Shown: positions 16,907-25,472 of the stretch, piece by piece | Layout of the letters: every line of letters begins with the position of its first letter | Position numbering within the stretch: the stretch's first letter is position 1 | Origin: Hungatella sp. | Lineage (GTDB): Bacteria; Bacillota; Clostridia; Lachnospirales; Lachnospiraceae | NCBI GenBank assembly: GCA_009712635.1 | Contig: WASS01000029.1 | Coordinates: forward strand, 355,276 to 419,275 | Length of the DNA: 64,000 nucleotides | Reading direction: 5' to 3' | Program-made: the position numbers and the translations under genes | The notes under the pieces: generated by a model | Told to the model about the DNA's origin: nothing | The model's database searches: none | Seen by the model: the letters and a program-made list of their open reading frames with translations, nothing else

Positions 16907-19492
16907 CTATTTTCTATACGGAGTCTGTTCTAACGGAAGACTCTGGCGGAATACTCCATCCAGCCGATAATATGCATGAGCGCAGGCAGGAGCAGTTGGT
17001 ATCATACATAATTCACCGCAGCCTTTGGCCCCCAGGGAGTAAGGCAGTTTATCTTTTTCCTCTGGTTCACATAGGATCACAGTCAGCTCTGGAGCCTCTG
17101 AAGCTTTCATAAATCCGATGGTACCGAATTTGCTTTTTGGATATCCATCCACACACTCGAATTTTTCTGTAACACCATAACCAATGCCCATTAACATACC
17201 GCCTTCGATTTGTCCCTCAACTGATTGGATGTTCACTGGTGTACCCACATCGAATGCAGATATGGCTTTGGAAATTTTGCCTTCTTCATTTAAAATAATT
17301 ACCTGTGTGCCATAAGAATAGGACACGTGGCTGATGGGATTTTCTTTGACAGCTCCCAGAGGATCGGTGAGTGCAGAATATTCACCAAAGAATTCTCTTC
17401 CTTCCAGGTCTGCAACCGTCTTTCCTTTTTCCAGCTCATAGTTTAGCTTTTCTCCTGCCCTTCGTGCAGCTTCCCCAGTCATAACGGTCTGTCTGGAAGC
17501 AGTGGAGGTTCCGGCATCTGGTGTACGGACTGTATCGGCAGTTTCAAACACAAATAATCCCGGATCTAAATTAGTTACATGGCAGATTTCCGTAAGTGCC
17601 ATCTGTCCGATCCCTTGCCCCATGCATGCAGCAGATGTGCGAATGTGGATTTTACCATTCTCAACTGACAATAAAACACGGCCAATATCCTTTTTGCCCA
17701 TACCCGTTCCGGAGTTTTTAAAGCCGCATGCAATTCCTGCATAAGGATTGGAATAGAAGATATCTTTCACTGCATCCAGGCAGGCTGTCATATTTGTATT
17801 GGAATCAGCAGTCTGTCCGTTTGGCAGGATGTCACCTGGCTTTATGGCATTGCGGCGCCTGAATTCCCATGGATCGATTCCCGCCAATTCCGCAAGAAGA
17901 TTAATATTCATTTCCGTAGCAAAACAACTTTGTGTGACGCCGAAGCCGCGGAATGCTCCTGAAACCACGTTGTTGGTATAGACAGACATCCCGAATATAT
18001 CAATGTTCTGGTAATTATAGGGTCCTGCCGCATGGGTGCAGGCTCGATGAAGGACTGGACCACCCAGAGAGGCATAAGCACCAGTATCGGCGATAATGAC
18101 CCCCTTCATACCTGTGAGAATTCCGTTTTCGTCACAGGCAGTTGTAAATTCCATTTCCATAGGGTGCCGTTTGACATGGTAGTTTAAGGATTCCTGGCGG
18201 GTATATTTCACTTTAACAGGTTTTTTTGTAATCCATGCCATAAGTGCGGCGTATTGCTGCACCGACATATCCTCTTTACCTCCGAAGCCTCCTCCGACCA
18301 AAGGTGCGCGGCAGTGCAGTTTTTCTCTTGGAATCTGCAGCATCTTGGCACATTCTCTCTGAACGTCATAGACGGACTGGCTGCTTGTATAAATCAACAG
18401 ACCATCATCCCCTTCCGGCATGGCAACACAGCATTCCGGTTCCATAAAACCATGTTCCTGCCAGGAGGTTTTATACTTACGTGTTACCACAAATTTAGAA
18501 TGACTGATTGCTTCATCTGCATTGCCTCTCACAAGATTAGCCCGGCTCATTACATTTCCATCCTCATGAATGAGGGGAGCGTCTCCTTTTAAGGCATCAA
18601 AGGGAGTGGTGACCGGTGATAATTCAGTATAATCAATCTCCACCAGGGAACAGATTTCTTCCAGTTTATCTTTATTTCTGGAGGCCACAACTGCCAGAAC
18701 ATTTCCAACATAACGTGTAATATCGCCAGGTCCCATCATCACGTCCCAGTCCTGTTTAATATGACCGATTTTATTGCAGGGGACATCCGATTTTAAAAGG
18801 ATCTTTTCGCAATCGGGGTGTATCAATGCCTGACTGATATCAATACGTTCAATTCTGGCACGGGGGTATTTGGAGTATACTGGCTTTGCATAGAGCATCC
18901 CATCTATTATAATATCATCAGCAAAAATGCCGGTGCCGTTTACTTTTTCTTCTGCGTCAATTCGTTTTGCTGTCTCATTCATATGCAGTGAGGAGGGTGC
19001 TGGTGGAATCAGTTTTTTCTCCCGGAAGAAATCAGCCGCCATTAATATAGCATCTTCAATTTTCTTATAACCGGTGCATCGGCACAGATTCCCTTTGATC
19101 GCATGCTTTACATCGGAGCGGGTTGGATTTAAATTAACATCCAGCAGGCTTTTGGCGGAAATGACCATGCCGGGAATACAAAAGCCACATTGAACGGCTC
19201 CGGCAGCTGCAAAGCAATGCTCGTAGACCTTCATTTCTTCTGGAGCAATCCCCTCCACTGTCAAGATCTGTTTTCCCTGCAATTTGCTTAAAGATATTAC
19301 GCATGCTTTTGTTTTTACGCCATCAACCAAAACCATACAGGTTCCGCAGGCGCCTTCACTGCAGCCATCTTTTGTAGCAGTCAGATGAAGATCATCCCTT
19401 AAAAAACGAAGTAGTTTTTTGTCATGATCGGAATAGTAATTGATTCCATTGATACACAGGGTATAGGGTTTTCCGTTAAGTTCCTTCTCCAT
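16907..19492 (-). CDS. Fused molybdenum hydroxylase, selenium-dependent xanthine dehydrogenase type
   Basis: 861 residues. The N-terminal 160 residues hold two [2Fe-2S] clusters (CSEGACGTC and CGFCIPGM...NLCRCTGY). The rest is the molybdopterin domain: GGGFGGKED, GAFRGFGVTQ, GMGQGIGQM and GAKGCGELC, whose glutamate is the likely catalytic base. There is no FAD domain. This two-part fusion and length fit the selenium-dependent xanthine dehydrogenase family, where selenium is a labile cofactor ligand and not selenocysteine. It should hydroxylate a purine or similar heterocycle in the cytoplasm. The adjacent MobA-like gene, 3 bp upstream, supports Mo-cofactor maturation in the same operon. Other selenium-system genes (yqeB, yqeC, selD) are not in the window. 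Confidence 0.87.
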   Translation of the reverse strand: MEKELNGKPYTLCINGINYYSDHDKKLLRFLRDDLHLTATKDGCSEGACGTCMVLVDGVKTKACVISLSKLQGKQILTVEGIAPEEMKVYEHCFAAAGAVQCGFCIPGMVISAKSLLDVNLNPTRSDVKHAIKGNLCRCTGYKKIEDAILMAADFFREKKLIPPAPSSLHMNETAKRIDAEEKVNGTGIFADDIIIDGMLYAKPVYSKYPRARIERIDISQALIHPDCEKILLKSDVPCNKIGHIKQDWDVMMGPGDITRYVGNVLAVVASRNKDKLEEICSLVEIDYTELSPVTTPFDALKGDAPLIHEDGNVMSRANLVRGNADEAISHSKFVVTRKYKTSWQEHGFMEPECCVAMPEGDDGLLIYTSSQSVYDVQRECAKMLQIPREKLHCRAPLVGGGFGGKEDMSVQQYAALMAWITKKPVKVKYTRQESLNYHVKRHPMEMEFTTACDENGILTGMKGVIIADTGAYASLGGPVLHRACTHAAGPYNYQNIDIFGMSVYTNNVVSGAFRGFGVTQSCFATEMNINLLAELAGIDPWEFRRRNAIKPGDILPNGQTADSNTNMTACLDAVKDIFYSNPYAGIACGFKNSGTGMGKKDIGRVLLSVENGKIHIRTSAACMGQGIGQMALTEICHVTNLDPGLFVFETADTVRTPDAGTSTASRQTVMTGEAARRAGEKLNYELEKGKTVADLEGREFFGEYSALTDPLGAVKENPISHVSYSYGTQVIILNEEGKISKAISAFDVGTPVNIQSVEGQIEGGMLMGIGYGVTEKFECVDGYPKSKFGTIGFMKASEAPELTVILCEPEEKDKLPYSLGAKGCGELCMIPTAPACAHAYYRLDGVFRQSLPLEQTPYRK

Positions 19493-19495
19493 AGC

Positions 19496-20128
19496 TTAAA
19501 GTTTACCTCCTGATATTTCATAATTTTGTATGCATGTCTGATAATCCTGTCTGGTATCCAGATCAATGGTGACTCCCTCATCATCAACCGGTACCGTATA
19601 AACCAGTTCTTCACGCTGCCTCCACAGCTGGCGGAGTCCACCGTTTCCTTGAAATGAAAGAATATCCCCAATCAGCCTTCCATCGATTAGTGGAGGATGC
19701 TTCCGGTATCCGTTTAATGTGGGGATTACCACACTGGGAATATCCGGGCACCGGGCTTTTATTAATTTCTCAAATGTGGAGGGGCATATCACCGGCATGT
19801 CACCGGGGAGCAGAAAAAAGGCATCACAGGGCGGCAGAGCAAGGCAGCCTGTCTTTATCGATGTCATCATGTCAGTTTCCTTAAAGTGCTGATTTTTAAC
19901 CAGCAGAATCCGATTATCATATCGTTTCTTTAAAAAATCTTCCAATTCTTCGTTCTTAAATCCGGTTACAACTACGGCTGTCTGTGCACCGCCCGAGAGT
20001 GCACTGTCTATGGTGCTTTCGATCAGTGTTTTTCCCCGGAAAGGCATCAGAGGCTTAAAATTTTCCATGCGGGAAGATAAACCTGCGGCCAGGATCAGGC
20101 TGCTTAGAGTTTGCTGATTGTGTAACAA
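19496..20128 (-). CDS. MobA/MocA-like molybdenum cofactor nucleotidyltransferase
   Basis: 210 residues, one nucleotidyltransferase domain with the signature LAAGLSSRMENFKPLMPF, LLPGDMPVICP, and PPLIDGRLIGDILSFQGNGGLRQL near the end. Members of this group add CMP (or GMP) to molybdopterin for hydroxylase-type enzymes; position 3 bp before the molybdenum hydroxylase gene strongly supports a cytidylyltransferase. The start is probably TTG 20128, with AAAGGAG upstream at a good distance. The promoter lies at 20219-20191 on the minus strand. Confidence 0.86.
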   Translation of the reverse strand: MLHNQQTLSSLILAAGLSSRMENFKPLMPFRGKTLIESTIDSALSGGAQTAVVVTGFKNEELEDFLKKRYDNRILLVKNQHFKETDMMTSIKTGCLALPPCDAFFLLPGDMPVICPSTFEKLIKARCPDIPSVVIPTLNGYRKHPPLIDGRLIGDILSFQGNGGLRQLWRQREELVYTVPVDDEGVTIDLDTRQDYQTCIQNYEISGGKL

Positions 20129-20190
20129 AAAACCACTCCTTTCATAAGAAAGCAGTTTTCTGAACGAATCAACAGATTACTGCTATTTTT

Positions 20191-20240
20191 ATTGTAAAAG
20201 GGGTGGCATTTGTCTGCAAGTTCTTTTAAGAAGGAACTTG
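20191..20240 (-). promoter_or_regulatory. Promoter of the hydroxylase operon with overlapping inverted repeat
   Basis: On the minus strand TTGCAG (20219-20214), a 17-bp spacer and TACAAT (20196-20191) form a SigA-type promoter for the MobA-like and hydroxylase genes. The inverted repeat CAAGTTC (20217-20223) and GAACTTG (20234-20240) overlaps this -35 box. One half (CAAGTTCCTTC in minus orientation, 20240-20230) recurs exactly at 21245-21255. Confidence 0.55.
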
Positions 20241-20249
20241 GGTATGCTG

Positions 20250-21176
20250 TTACAATAAGTCAGAGGATAAAAATAAATCGTGGAAGCGGGTCTGGGTGAA
20301 GTGAAACACCTCTTCTTCAAATCGCTGATAGGTGAAAAGAAATTCATAGCCCTCTTTTGTCAGAAGCGTGTTGCCGCCCTGTTTGCCGCCCTGCCTTCGC
20401 AAAACCACGGAATACCCCAGCTCTGTTTCCAGCCGGTTTAACATGTCCCATGCTTTCCCGTAGGATAGTGACATGGCATCGCATGCTTTTCGGACATTAT
20501 GCATATCGGAAATCAGATAGAGAAGAAGCTTAAGGCGTGCGTTAAAAAAGGCAGTTTCCCGTTCAATGCTCATATGCAGCATGGGGTGAACTATGGCATT
20601 GTTATGCTCCGCAAGCTGTTCCTGCAGTTGTTCCACATTACGTACGCTGGTTAAGATTCCGGTGTCCTCTACGGGCAGCCATAACGTGTCCTCTTTCAGT
20701 AAGCGGATTGCTCCGCGAAGTCCGTCAGGGCCGTTGTAGTTTAGGATATCAGGAATAATCTGTTCCGATAATATCACAGGATGGCCTCCCTTGCCGTGAA
20801 AGGAAGGAATTACGATATTACCATTGGTGTTTTTCAGACCAATCAGAGTATCTGGCGTAAACATGGGGACATTCACAGGAGTAAAAGCGATCCGGTCACA
20901 CTTTCCCTGGAGATATCGTAATCCGTGCTTGATGCAGTCCAACATCTCAAGCTGATCCGTCTGTTCATAAGAAAGGAAAATGACGCCATAATTGCTCAGC
21001 TGATATTTTACTTCATCTTCATCTGCGCCGGTAATGATGACAATAGGGAAAATGCCGGCTTGCTGAAAAGAAATGACGATTCGTTTGATAATCGTAATTG
21101 AGCCCACTTTCAGCATGGGTAGTGCTGCCTTTTTGCTGGCTGCTGCAATTAAACCACCAAATCTGCTTATTTTCAT
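20250..21176 (-). CDS. MobA-like nucleotidyltransferase fused to a ModE-like winged helix
   Basis: 308 residues. The first 190 form a nucleotidyltransferase-like fold (GGLIAAASKKAALPMLKVGS, TGADEDEVKYQLSN, FTPVNVPMFTPDTL). The loop that is usually AAGxSxRM is here AAASKKAALPML, which may alter or abolish catalysis. Residues 200-290 are a ModE/LysR-type winged helix (FFNARLKLLLYLISDMHNVR, SYGKAWDMLNRLETELGYSV, RRQGGKQGGNTLLTKEG). It is probably a molybdenum- or cofactor-responsive regulator of the hydroxylase operon downstream. It lies 122 bp upstream of that operon, on the same strand, with its own promoter region. Confidence 0.78.
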   Translation of the reverse strand: MKISRFGGLIAAASKKAALPMLKVGSITIIKRIVISFQQAGIFPIVIITGADEDEVKYQLSNYGVIFLSYEQTDQLEMLDCIKHGLRYLQGKCDRIAFTPVNVPMFTPDTLIGLKNTNGNIVIPSFHGKGGHPVILSEQIIPDILNYNGPDGLRGAIRLLKEDTLWLPVEDTGILTSVRNVEQLQEQLAEHNNAIVHPMLHMSIERETAFFNARLKLLLYLISDMHNVRKACDAMSLSYGKAWDMLNRLETELGYSVVLRRQGGKQGGNTLLTKEGYEFLFTYQRFEEEVFHFTQTRFHDLFLSSDLL

Positions 21177-21244
21177 ACGGGAACCCTCGCTTCTCCAAAA
21201 TATTGATTATATGATAAAATCATACGTTAGAATAAGGTAAAGTG

Positions 21245-21255
21245 CAAGTTCCTTC
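21245..21255 (+). repeat. Second copy of the CAAGTTCCTTC motif
   Basis: This 11-mer is identical to 20240-20230 on the minus strand, within the operator of the hydroxylase operon. Here it sits about 70 bp upstream of the ModE-like fusion gene, just behind its likely promoter (TATAAT at 21211-21206, minus strand), where an activator or repressor could bind. Confidence 0.45.
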
Positions 21256-21329
21256 CAGGAATTATCAGTATAAACATGAAATTCTATTAATACAATGTAA
21301 TAAATGCAAGAAAGCAGAGGTACTACTGA

Positions 21330-21650
21330 ATGAATTTTGATGGAATCATCATTGGCATAGGGACATTTCTAATTATCGGACTTCTGCATCCGGTTGTAAT
21401 TAAGGCAGAGTATTATTTTACTACAAAAATATGGCCCTTGTTTCTGATATTTGGACTATTGTGCTTTGCAATCTCTCTGGTGTCACCCTCCTCTACGGAA
21501 CGGTCACTGACTGCAGTCCTTGGCTGTTCTCTTTTGTGGAGTATAAAAGAGATCTTTGAGCAGAAGAAGAGAGTAGAGAAGGGGTGGTTTCCTGAGAATC
21601 CAAAAAGAAAAATGTTAAAAGCTGCAGAACTGGACGGGAAGGAAAAATAA
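21330..21650 (+). CDS. DUF4491 family membrane protein
   Basis: 106 residues with three hydrophobic stretches (IIIGIGTFLIIGLLHPVVI, IWPLFLIFGLLCFAISLV, SLTAVLGCSLLWSIKEIFEQ) and a soluble basic tail KKRVEKGWFPENPKRK. The pattern HPVVIKAEYYF with the KGWFP ending matches DUF4491, a family without known function. It is transcribed alone, divergently from the ModE-like fusion gene, and is followed by a terminator. Confidence 0.82.
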   Translation: MNFDGIIIGIGTFLIIGLLHPVVIKAEYYFTTKIWPLFLIFGLLCFAISLVSPSSTERSLTAVLGCSLLWSIKEIFEQKKRVEKGWFPENPKRKMLKAAELDGKEK

Positions 21651-21733
21651 AAAGATAATTCAAACAAGATGGTTATAAGAATAATATTACTGACGATATT
21701 AATCTGTAACTATTTTAATTATGTAAGTTATGG

Positions 21734-21757
21734 GAGACACTGAAAGGTGTCTCTTTT
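21734..21757 (+). terminator. Rho-independent terminator
   Basis: GAGACAC (21734-21740) and GTGTCTC (21747-21753) enclose a six-base loop and are followed by TTTT. It ends the DUF4491 unit, about 85 bp after its stop codon. Confidence 0.75.
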
Positions 21758-21801
21758 CGTTCCCTATATACCAAAGTATGCAAAGCCTGTGAAGAAAATT
21801 G

Positions 21802-21834
21802 GTTTTGCGGGCAAAACATCCGAAATGCTATACT
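21802..21834 (+). promoter_or_regulatory. Promoter and palindromic operator of the PRD-regulator operon
   Basis: GTTTTGC-GG-GCAAAAC (21802-21817) is a perfect palindrome. TATACT at 21829-21834 is the likely -10, and the weak -35 (TTGCGG, 21805-21810) lies inside the palindrome. A regulator bound here could recruit or block polymerase; self-control by the encoded PRD regulator is inferred. Confidence 0.45.
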
Positions 21835-21855
21835 GAGCACATAAAGGAGGAAACC

Positions 21856-23883
21856 ATGGAAAACCGACTTCCAAAAATATTTGAACTTGTCTGTCAGAAC
21901 AAACGGGAATTAACAGTCCGGGAGTTTGCCACTCAGTTTGGAGTGAGTACCAGAACCGTTTACAGTGATGTAAAAAAACTGAATGAGCTTCTGGAGACAG
22001 GCGGATATCCCATGATACAGGCGGATAAAGGGAAGCTGCACTATGCGGAACCGTTAACAATTGAATTTGAAAGTCTTCTTGCTTCCACCTCGGATTTTGT
22101 TTTAACCAATCAACGGATCCGGCGTCTGCGGATTGTAGAGACCATACTTCTGGCAGGAGACCAGTTTACGGTAGAGGATCTTTTGAAGGTTCTGGATATC
22201 TCCAGAAACACGCTGATTGCGGATTTAAAGGAAATAAAAGAAATGCTGGCTATTCACTCAATCGCAATGGAATCCACACCTTTTAAAGGTTACCGTGTGA
22301 TTGCAAAAGAGTTAAATATCCGGAATCTTCTCATTTTATCAGTCAGTGAGGACCCATTGTTTTTTGAAAACCGGCCTCAGGAAGATCTGGAAATCATAAA
22401 GAAGTGTGAAGCCTTTTTAGACGATGTGGCAGGAAGGCTGAGTGTGGAACTCAGTGATGTATCCTTTCACCGGATGCTAACTGCATTCTGGGTTACGTAT
22501 GCAAGAATCACCATGGGAAAGACCTTCCCGGAAGGTCCCAAAGATCCGCTGACAAGAGAAGAAATCACCTTTTTACAAAAAAGAAAAGAGCTTGCATACA
22601 TCTTTGGAACGGAAGTGTCCTTAGATGACTGCTTTTATCTGGCTAATAAGCTGACGGAGGCGTCTGTGGTAAAGTATGAAGAACTGCTTTCCGAGCAATG
22701 GCTCCCCTTTCATCTGGTAACCAATCAGTTTATCGAAGCAGTCACAAAGGAATATCCCTTTGAAGCATTTGTTACAGATACAAAGCTGTACGAGGGACTC
22801 CTCAATCATCTCCGGCCGGCCTATAAAAGGGCGTTATCAGAGGAATGGGCGGAAAACCCGCTGCTTGAATATGTAAGGGAGAATTTCTCCCAGCTTAATG
22901 AGGCTGTCTCAAAAGGAGTTATGCTGGTAGAAGACAAGCTGAAAGTTCATTTTAATGAGCACGAAATATCATACTTTACACTGTTGTTTGCTTCTGTAAT
23001 TGAGAGAAATGAAAAACAGGTACGCAGAACGCCCAATGTGATTATTGTCTGCAATGCCGGTATCAGTACCTCCGAGATCTTAAAAAGCAGGCTGGAAGCT
23101 ATGTTTCATGTAAACATACTGGGGACATTCAGCCTTCGCAATGCGGCTTTATGGCTGATGGAACACGTGCCCGATTTTATTGTTTCAACGGTGCCTTTTA
23201 AATGGAAAGATATACAGGTATTAAAAGTCAGTCCGTTCCTGTCGGATTATGATATCAGAGAAATACAAAACCAGTTATCCTTTTTAACTGCCAGAATTCA
23301 TCTGGGAGATGTTATGGGCATTATCCGCAAATACGCAGATATCAAAGAAGAACAGATTCCAGCTCTGAAAAAAGAATTAAGTCTATATTTGGGGTTCTCT
23401 GAAAAAACAGAACCCAGGAAAGGAATTTACCAACCTATGCTGAAAGAAATACTGACTACCGATTTAATACAGGCTAAATTTTCTGCCGGAAGCAGAGATG
23501 AAGCTGTCAGGGAGAGCGGCAGACTGCTTGTTGAGAAAGGTCTGGCTGATGAAGCTTATATTGAAGCAATGCTTAAAAATGTGGAGGTCAATGGAACCTA
23601 CATTGTAATTGCTCCCGGAATCGCCATGCCTCATGCAAGACCGGAAGAAGGGGCACTTGGGATCGGACTTAGCATTGTTACGCTGAAAGAGCCTGTGGTT
23701 TTCGGACATCCGAAAAATGATCCTGTTAAAATCGTCGTTGGTCTATGCGCCATCGATCACCAGTCTCATTTAAAAGCTCTGACAGAACTTGCGGACATTC
23801 TTATGGATGAAAAGAAAGTAGAAGAAATTATAAACGCAGATTCGCAGCAGGAAATCATGAAAATTATAAAGGGGGAATCCTAA
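21856..23883 (+). CDS. PRD-containing PTS regulator with EIIB- and EIIA-like domains
   Basis: 675 residues. In order: an N-terminal HTH (VREFATQFGVSTRTVYSDVK), a second HTH-like region (TVEDLLKVLDISRNTLIADL), two PTS regulation domains (about 180-390), an EIIB-like domain with C399 (IVCNAGIST) and a mannitol/fructose-type EIIA domain with H593 (GIAMPHARPEEG). This is the ManR/LicR activator architecture; an RNA-binding CAT domain of true BglG antiterminators is absent. ATG 21856 is chosen for the AAAGGAGG upstream. No separate EIIA gene follows, so the fused EIIA may also energise the EIIB and EIIC encoded next. Confidence 0.88.
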   Translation: MENRLPKIFELVCQNKRELTVREFATQFGVSTRTVYSDVKKLNELLETGGYPMIQADKGKLHYAEPLTIEFESLLASTSDFVLTNQRIRRLRIVETILLAGDQFTVEDLLKVLDISRNTLIADLKEIKEMLAIHSIAMESTPFKGYRVIAKELNIRNLLILSVSEDPLFFENRPQEDLEIIKKCEAFLDDVAGRLSVELSDVSFHRMLTAFWVTYARITMGKTFPEGPKDPLTREEITFLQKRKELAYIFGTEVSLDDCFYLANKLTEASVVKYEELLSEQWLPFHLVTNQFIEAVTKEYPFEAFVTDTKLYEGLLNHLRPAYKRALSEEWAENPLLEYVRENFSQLNEAVSKGVMLVEDKLKVHFNEHEISYFTLLFASVIERNEKQVRRTPNVIIVCNAGISTSEILKSRLEAMFHVNILGTFSLRNAALWLMEHVPDFIVSTVPFKWKDIQVLKVSPFLSDYDIREIQNQLSFLTARIHLGDVMGIIRKYADIKEEQIPALKKELSLYLGFSEKTEPRKGIYQPMLKEILTTDLIQAKFSAGSRDEAVRESGRLLVEKGLADEAYIEAMLKNVEVNGTYIVIAPGIAMPHARPEEGALGIGLSIVTLKEPVVFGHPKNDPVKIVVGLCAIDHQSHLKALTELADILMDEKKVEEIINADSQQEIMKIIKGES

Positions 23884-24162
23884 ATGTTAAAAATAGTTAC
23901 GGTATGTGGTGCAGGAGTGGGGAGCTCCATGATGCTTCGTTTGTTTACCCAGCAGATTTTAGATGCTGAAAAGATTGAAGCAGTGGTAGACGCGTCTGAT
24001 ATTGGTTCTGTGAGCCCGGATTTTTATGATATCTTAATAACAACTTCAGATTTTGCTGATGTGTTAAGAGATTCAAAGGCTCATATTATCCGCATTGATA
24101 ATATGATGGATAAGCAGTATTTGAAAGAACAGCTTATGGAAGCAATTAATACGAAGAGATAA
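23884..24162 (+). CDS. Ascorbate-type PTS EIIB component (UlaB/SgaB-like)
   Basis: 92 residues with the phosphocysteine loop VCGAGVGSSMM (C8), typical of lactose/ascorbate-type EIIB. Its ATG directly abuts the stop codon of the regulator gene, and a GGGGG-rich ribosome-binding site lies in the regulator's last codons. It relays phosphate from an EIIA to the sugar carried by the EIIC encoded next. Confidence 0.88.
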   Translation: MLKIVTVCGAGVGSSMMLRLFTQQILDAEKIEAVVDASDIGSVSPDFYDILITTSDFADVLRDSKAHIIRIDNMMDKQYLKEQLMEAINTKR

Positions 24163-24191
24163 CAGGTGTAGAAGCCCTGGGAGGGAGAACT

Positions 24192-25472
24192 ATGGAAGTA
24201 TTGATGTATCTGATTCGCAATGTGTTCAGCCAGGCGGTGTTCATCATTGGAATCGTAGTAATTATAGGAATGGCCGCGCAGAAAAAGACCTGGGACCAGA
24301 TTCTGCCAAGCGTAATCAAAACCATGATTGGTTTCACCATGATCAATGTAGGCGGACAAACGCTTGGTGTGTCGCTGCTGCCTTTGCAGACCATGATCAC
24401 GAAAATATTTAATCTGCCGGAAATTCCCGTTGATATCGGTGCGGCACAAAGCGAAAGCCTTTCCGGAATCGGAACGGAGATGGCACTGATCTTCGCACTG
24501 GGATTTGTTGTCAATCTTCTCCTTGCAAGATTCACCCGCTTTAAATACGTACATTTATCTGCTCACGTTTCCTTTTTCTATGCAGGACTCATCGCAGCAC
24601 TGCTGAAATTCGGAACCAACTTAAGCACGATACCCTTAGTCGCAGTGGGTGCTGTTTTACTTGGCTGTTATATGACATTTTCCTGCGCTTACGTCGCTTT
24701 GTTTATGAAAGAGGTAAAAGGCGGAGAAGGATTTACCCTGGCTCACTCCAGTTCTGTGGGAATCCTTATTTCTTCCCTGCTGGCAAAAGCGTTTGGTAAT
24801 AAGGAGCATGATCTTGAGAATATCAATGTACCAAAAAAACTGAACTTTTTAAGAGAAATGACTATATCACTGACCATTGTTATGACTATCCTTTTCCTTG
24901 CCATCAGCCTTCTTTCCGGACCATCCTGGGCACTGGAAAACGTTACCGGCGGACAGGATATCCTGGTTTTCAGCTTTTTAAAAGGTTTATCTTTTGGTAT
25001 GTGGATTACAGTTATCATTACCGGTGTCAGAATGATGCTTTCCGAAATTATTGCTGCATTCCACGGAATTGCCAATAAAATTATTCCCAATTCGGTACCT
25101 GGACTGGATATTCCGCTGTTGTTTCCTAATTACCCCAATTCCGTGATCCTTGGTTTCCTTACCAGCCTGATTGCAGGACTTTTGGGAATGATGGTTCTTG
25201 GTTTACTGAATTACCCGGTAGTAGTATTTCCGGCACTGATTCCAACGTTTTTCACCGGTGCAGTAACCGCAATCTTCGGCAATGCCCACGGCGGCCGCAG
25301 AGGCGCCATAATAGGATCCTTTGTAAATGGTCTGATTCTGATCTTCGGACAAGCCCTTTTACTGCCAATGATTGGAACCTATGCACCGATTATGAGGATC
25401 TTAAGTGAGACAGACTATTCCTTCTACGGACCGATTTTAGGATGGATTCTGAGAATGTTTGGAGGAATGTAA
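24192..25472 (+). CDS. Ascorbate-type PTS EIIC component (UlaA/SgaT-like)
   Basis: 426 residues, highly hydrophobic, with about ten membrane segments and the family stretches FRGIANKIIP-like FHGIANKIIPNSVPGLDIP and FGNAHGGRRGA. It is the membrane channel of the second UlaA-type system in this window (the other is at 54018-55496) and is shorter than it by 66 residues. No lactonase gene accompanies it, so the substrate may not be ascorbate. Its stop codon overlaps the start of the TrpA-like gene by one base. Confidence 0.87.
   Translation: MEVLMYLIRNVFSQAVFIIGIVVIIGMAAQKKTWDQILPSVIKTMIGFTMINVGGQTLGVSLLPLQTMITKIFNLPEIPVDIGAAQSESLSGIGTEMALIFALGFVVNLLLARFTRFKYVHLSAHVSFFYAGLIAALLKFGTNLSTIPLVAVGAVLLGCYMTFSCAYVALFMKEVKGGEGFTLAHSSSVGILISSLLAKAFGNKEHDLENINVPKKLNFLREMTISLTIVMTILFLAISLLSGPSWALENVTGGQDILVFSFLKGLSFGMWITVIITGVRMMLSEIIAAFHGIANKIIPNSVPGLDIPLLFPNYPNSVILGFLTSLIAGLLGMMVLGLLNYPVVVFPALIPTFFTGAVTAIFGNAHGGRRGAIIGSFVNGLILIFGQALLLPMIGTYAPIMRILSETDYSFYGPILGWILRMFGGM

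Noticed and set aside
16907-19492. In-frame selenocysteine (UGA) in the selenium-type hydroxylase
   Set aside because: The frame is uninterrupted; in this family selenium is a labile ligand and is not encoded as selenocysteine.
21204-21222. ModE-box-like symmetry TGATT-N9-AATCA near the ModE-fusion promoter
   Set aside because: Five-base AT-rich arms are expected often by chance; the CAAGTTCCTTC motif shared by both promoters is more specific.
21856-23883. Reading the PRD regulator as a BglG-type RNA antiterminator
   Set aside because: Its N-terminus is a DNA-binding HTH and not the RNA-binding CAT domain, and no antiterminator/terminator pair was found upstream of the operon.
24081-24554. 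Overlapping minus-strand open frames across the EIIB-EIIC junction
   Set aside because: They oppose two well-supported PTS genes and show low-complexity, shadow-like composition.
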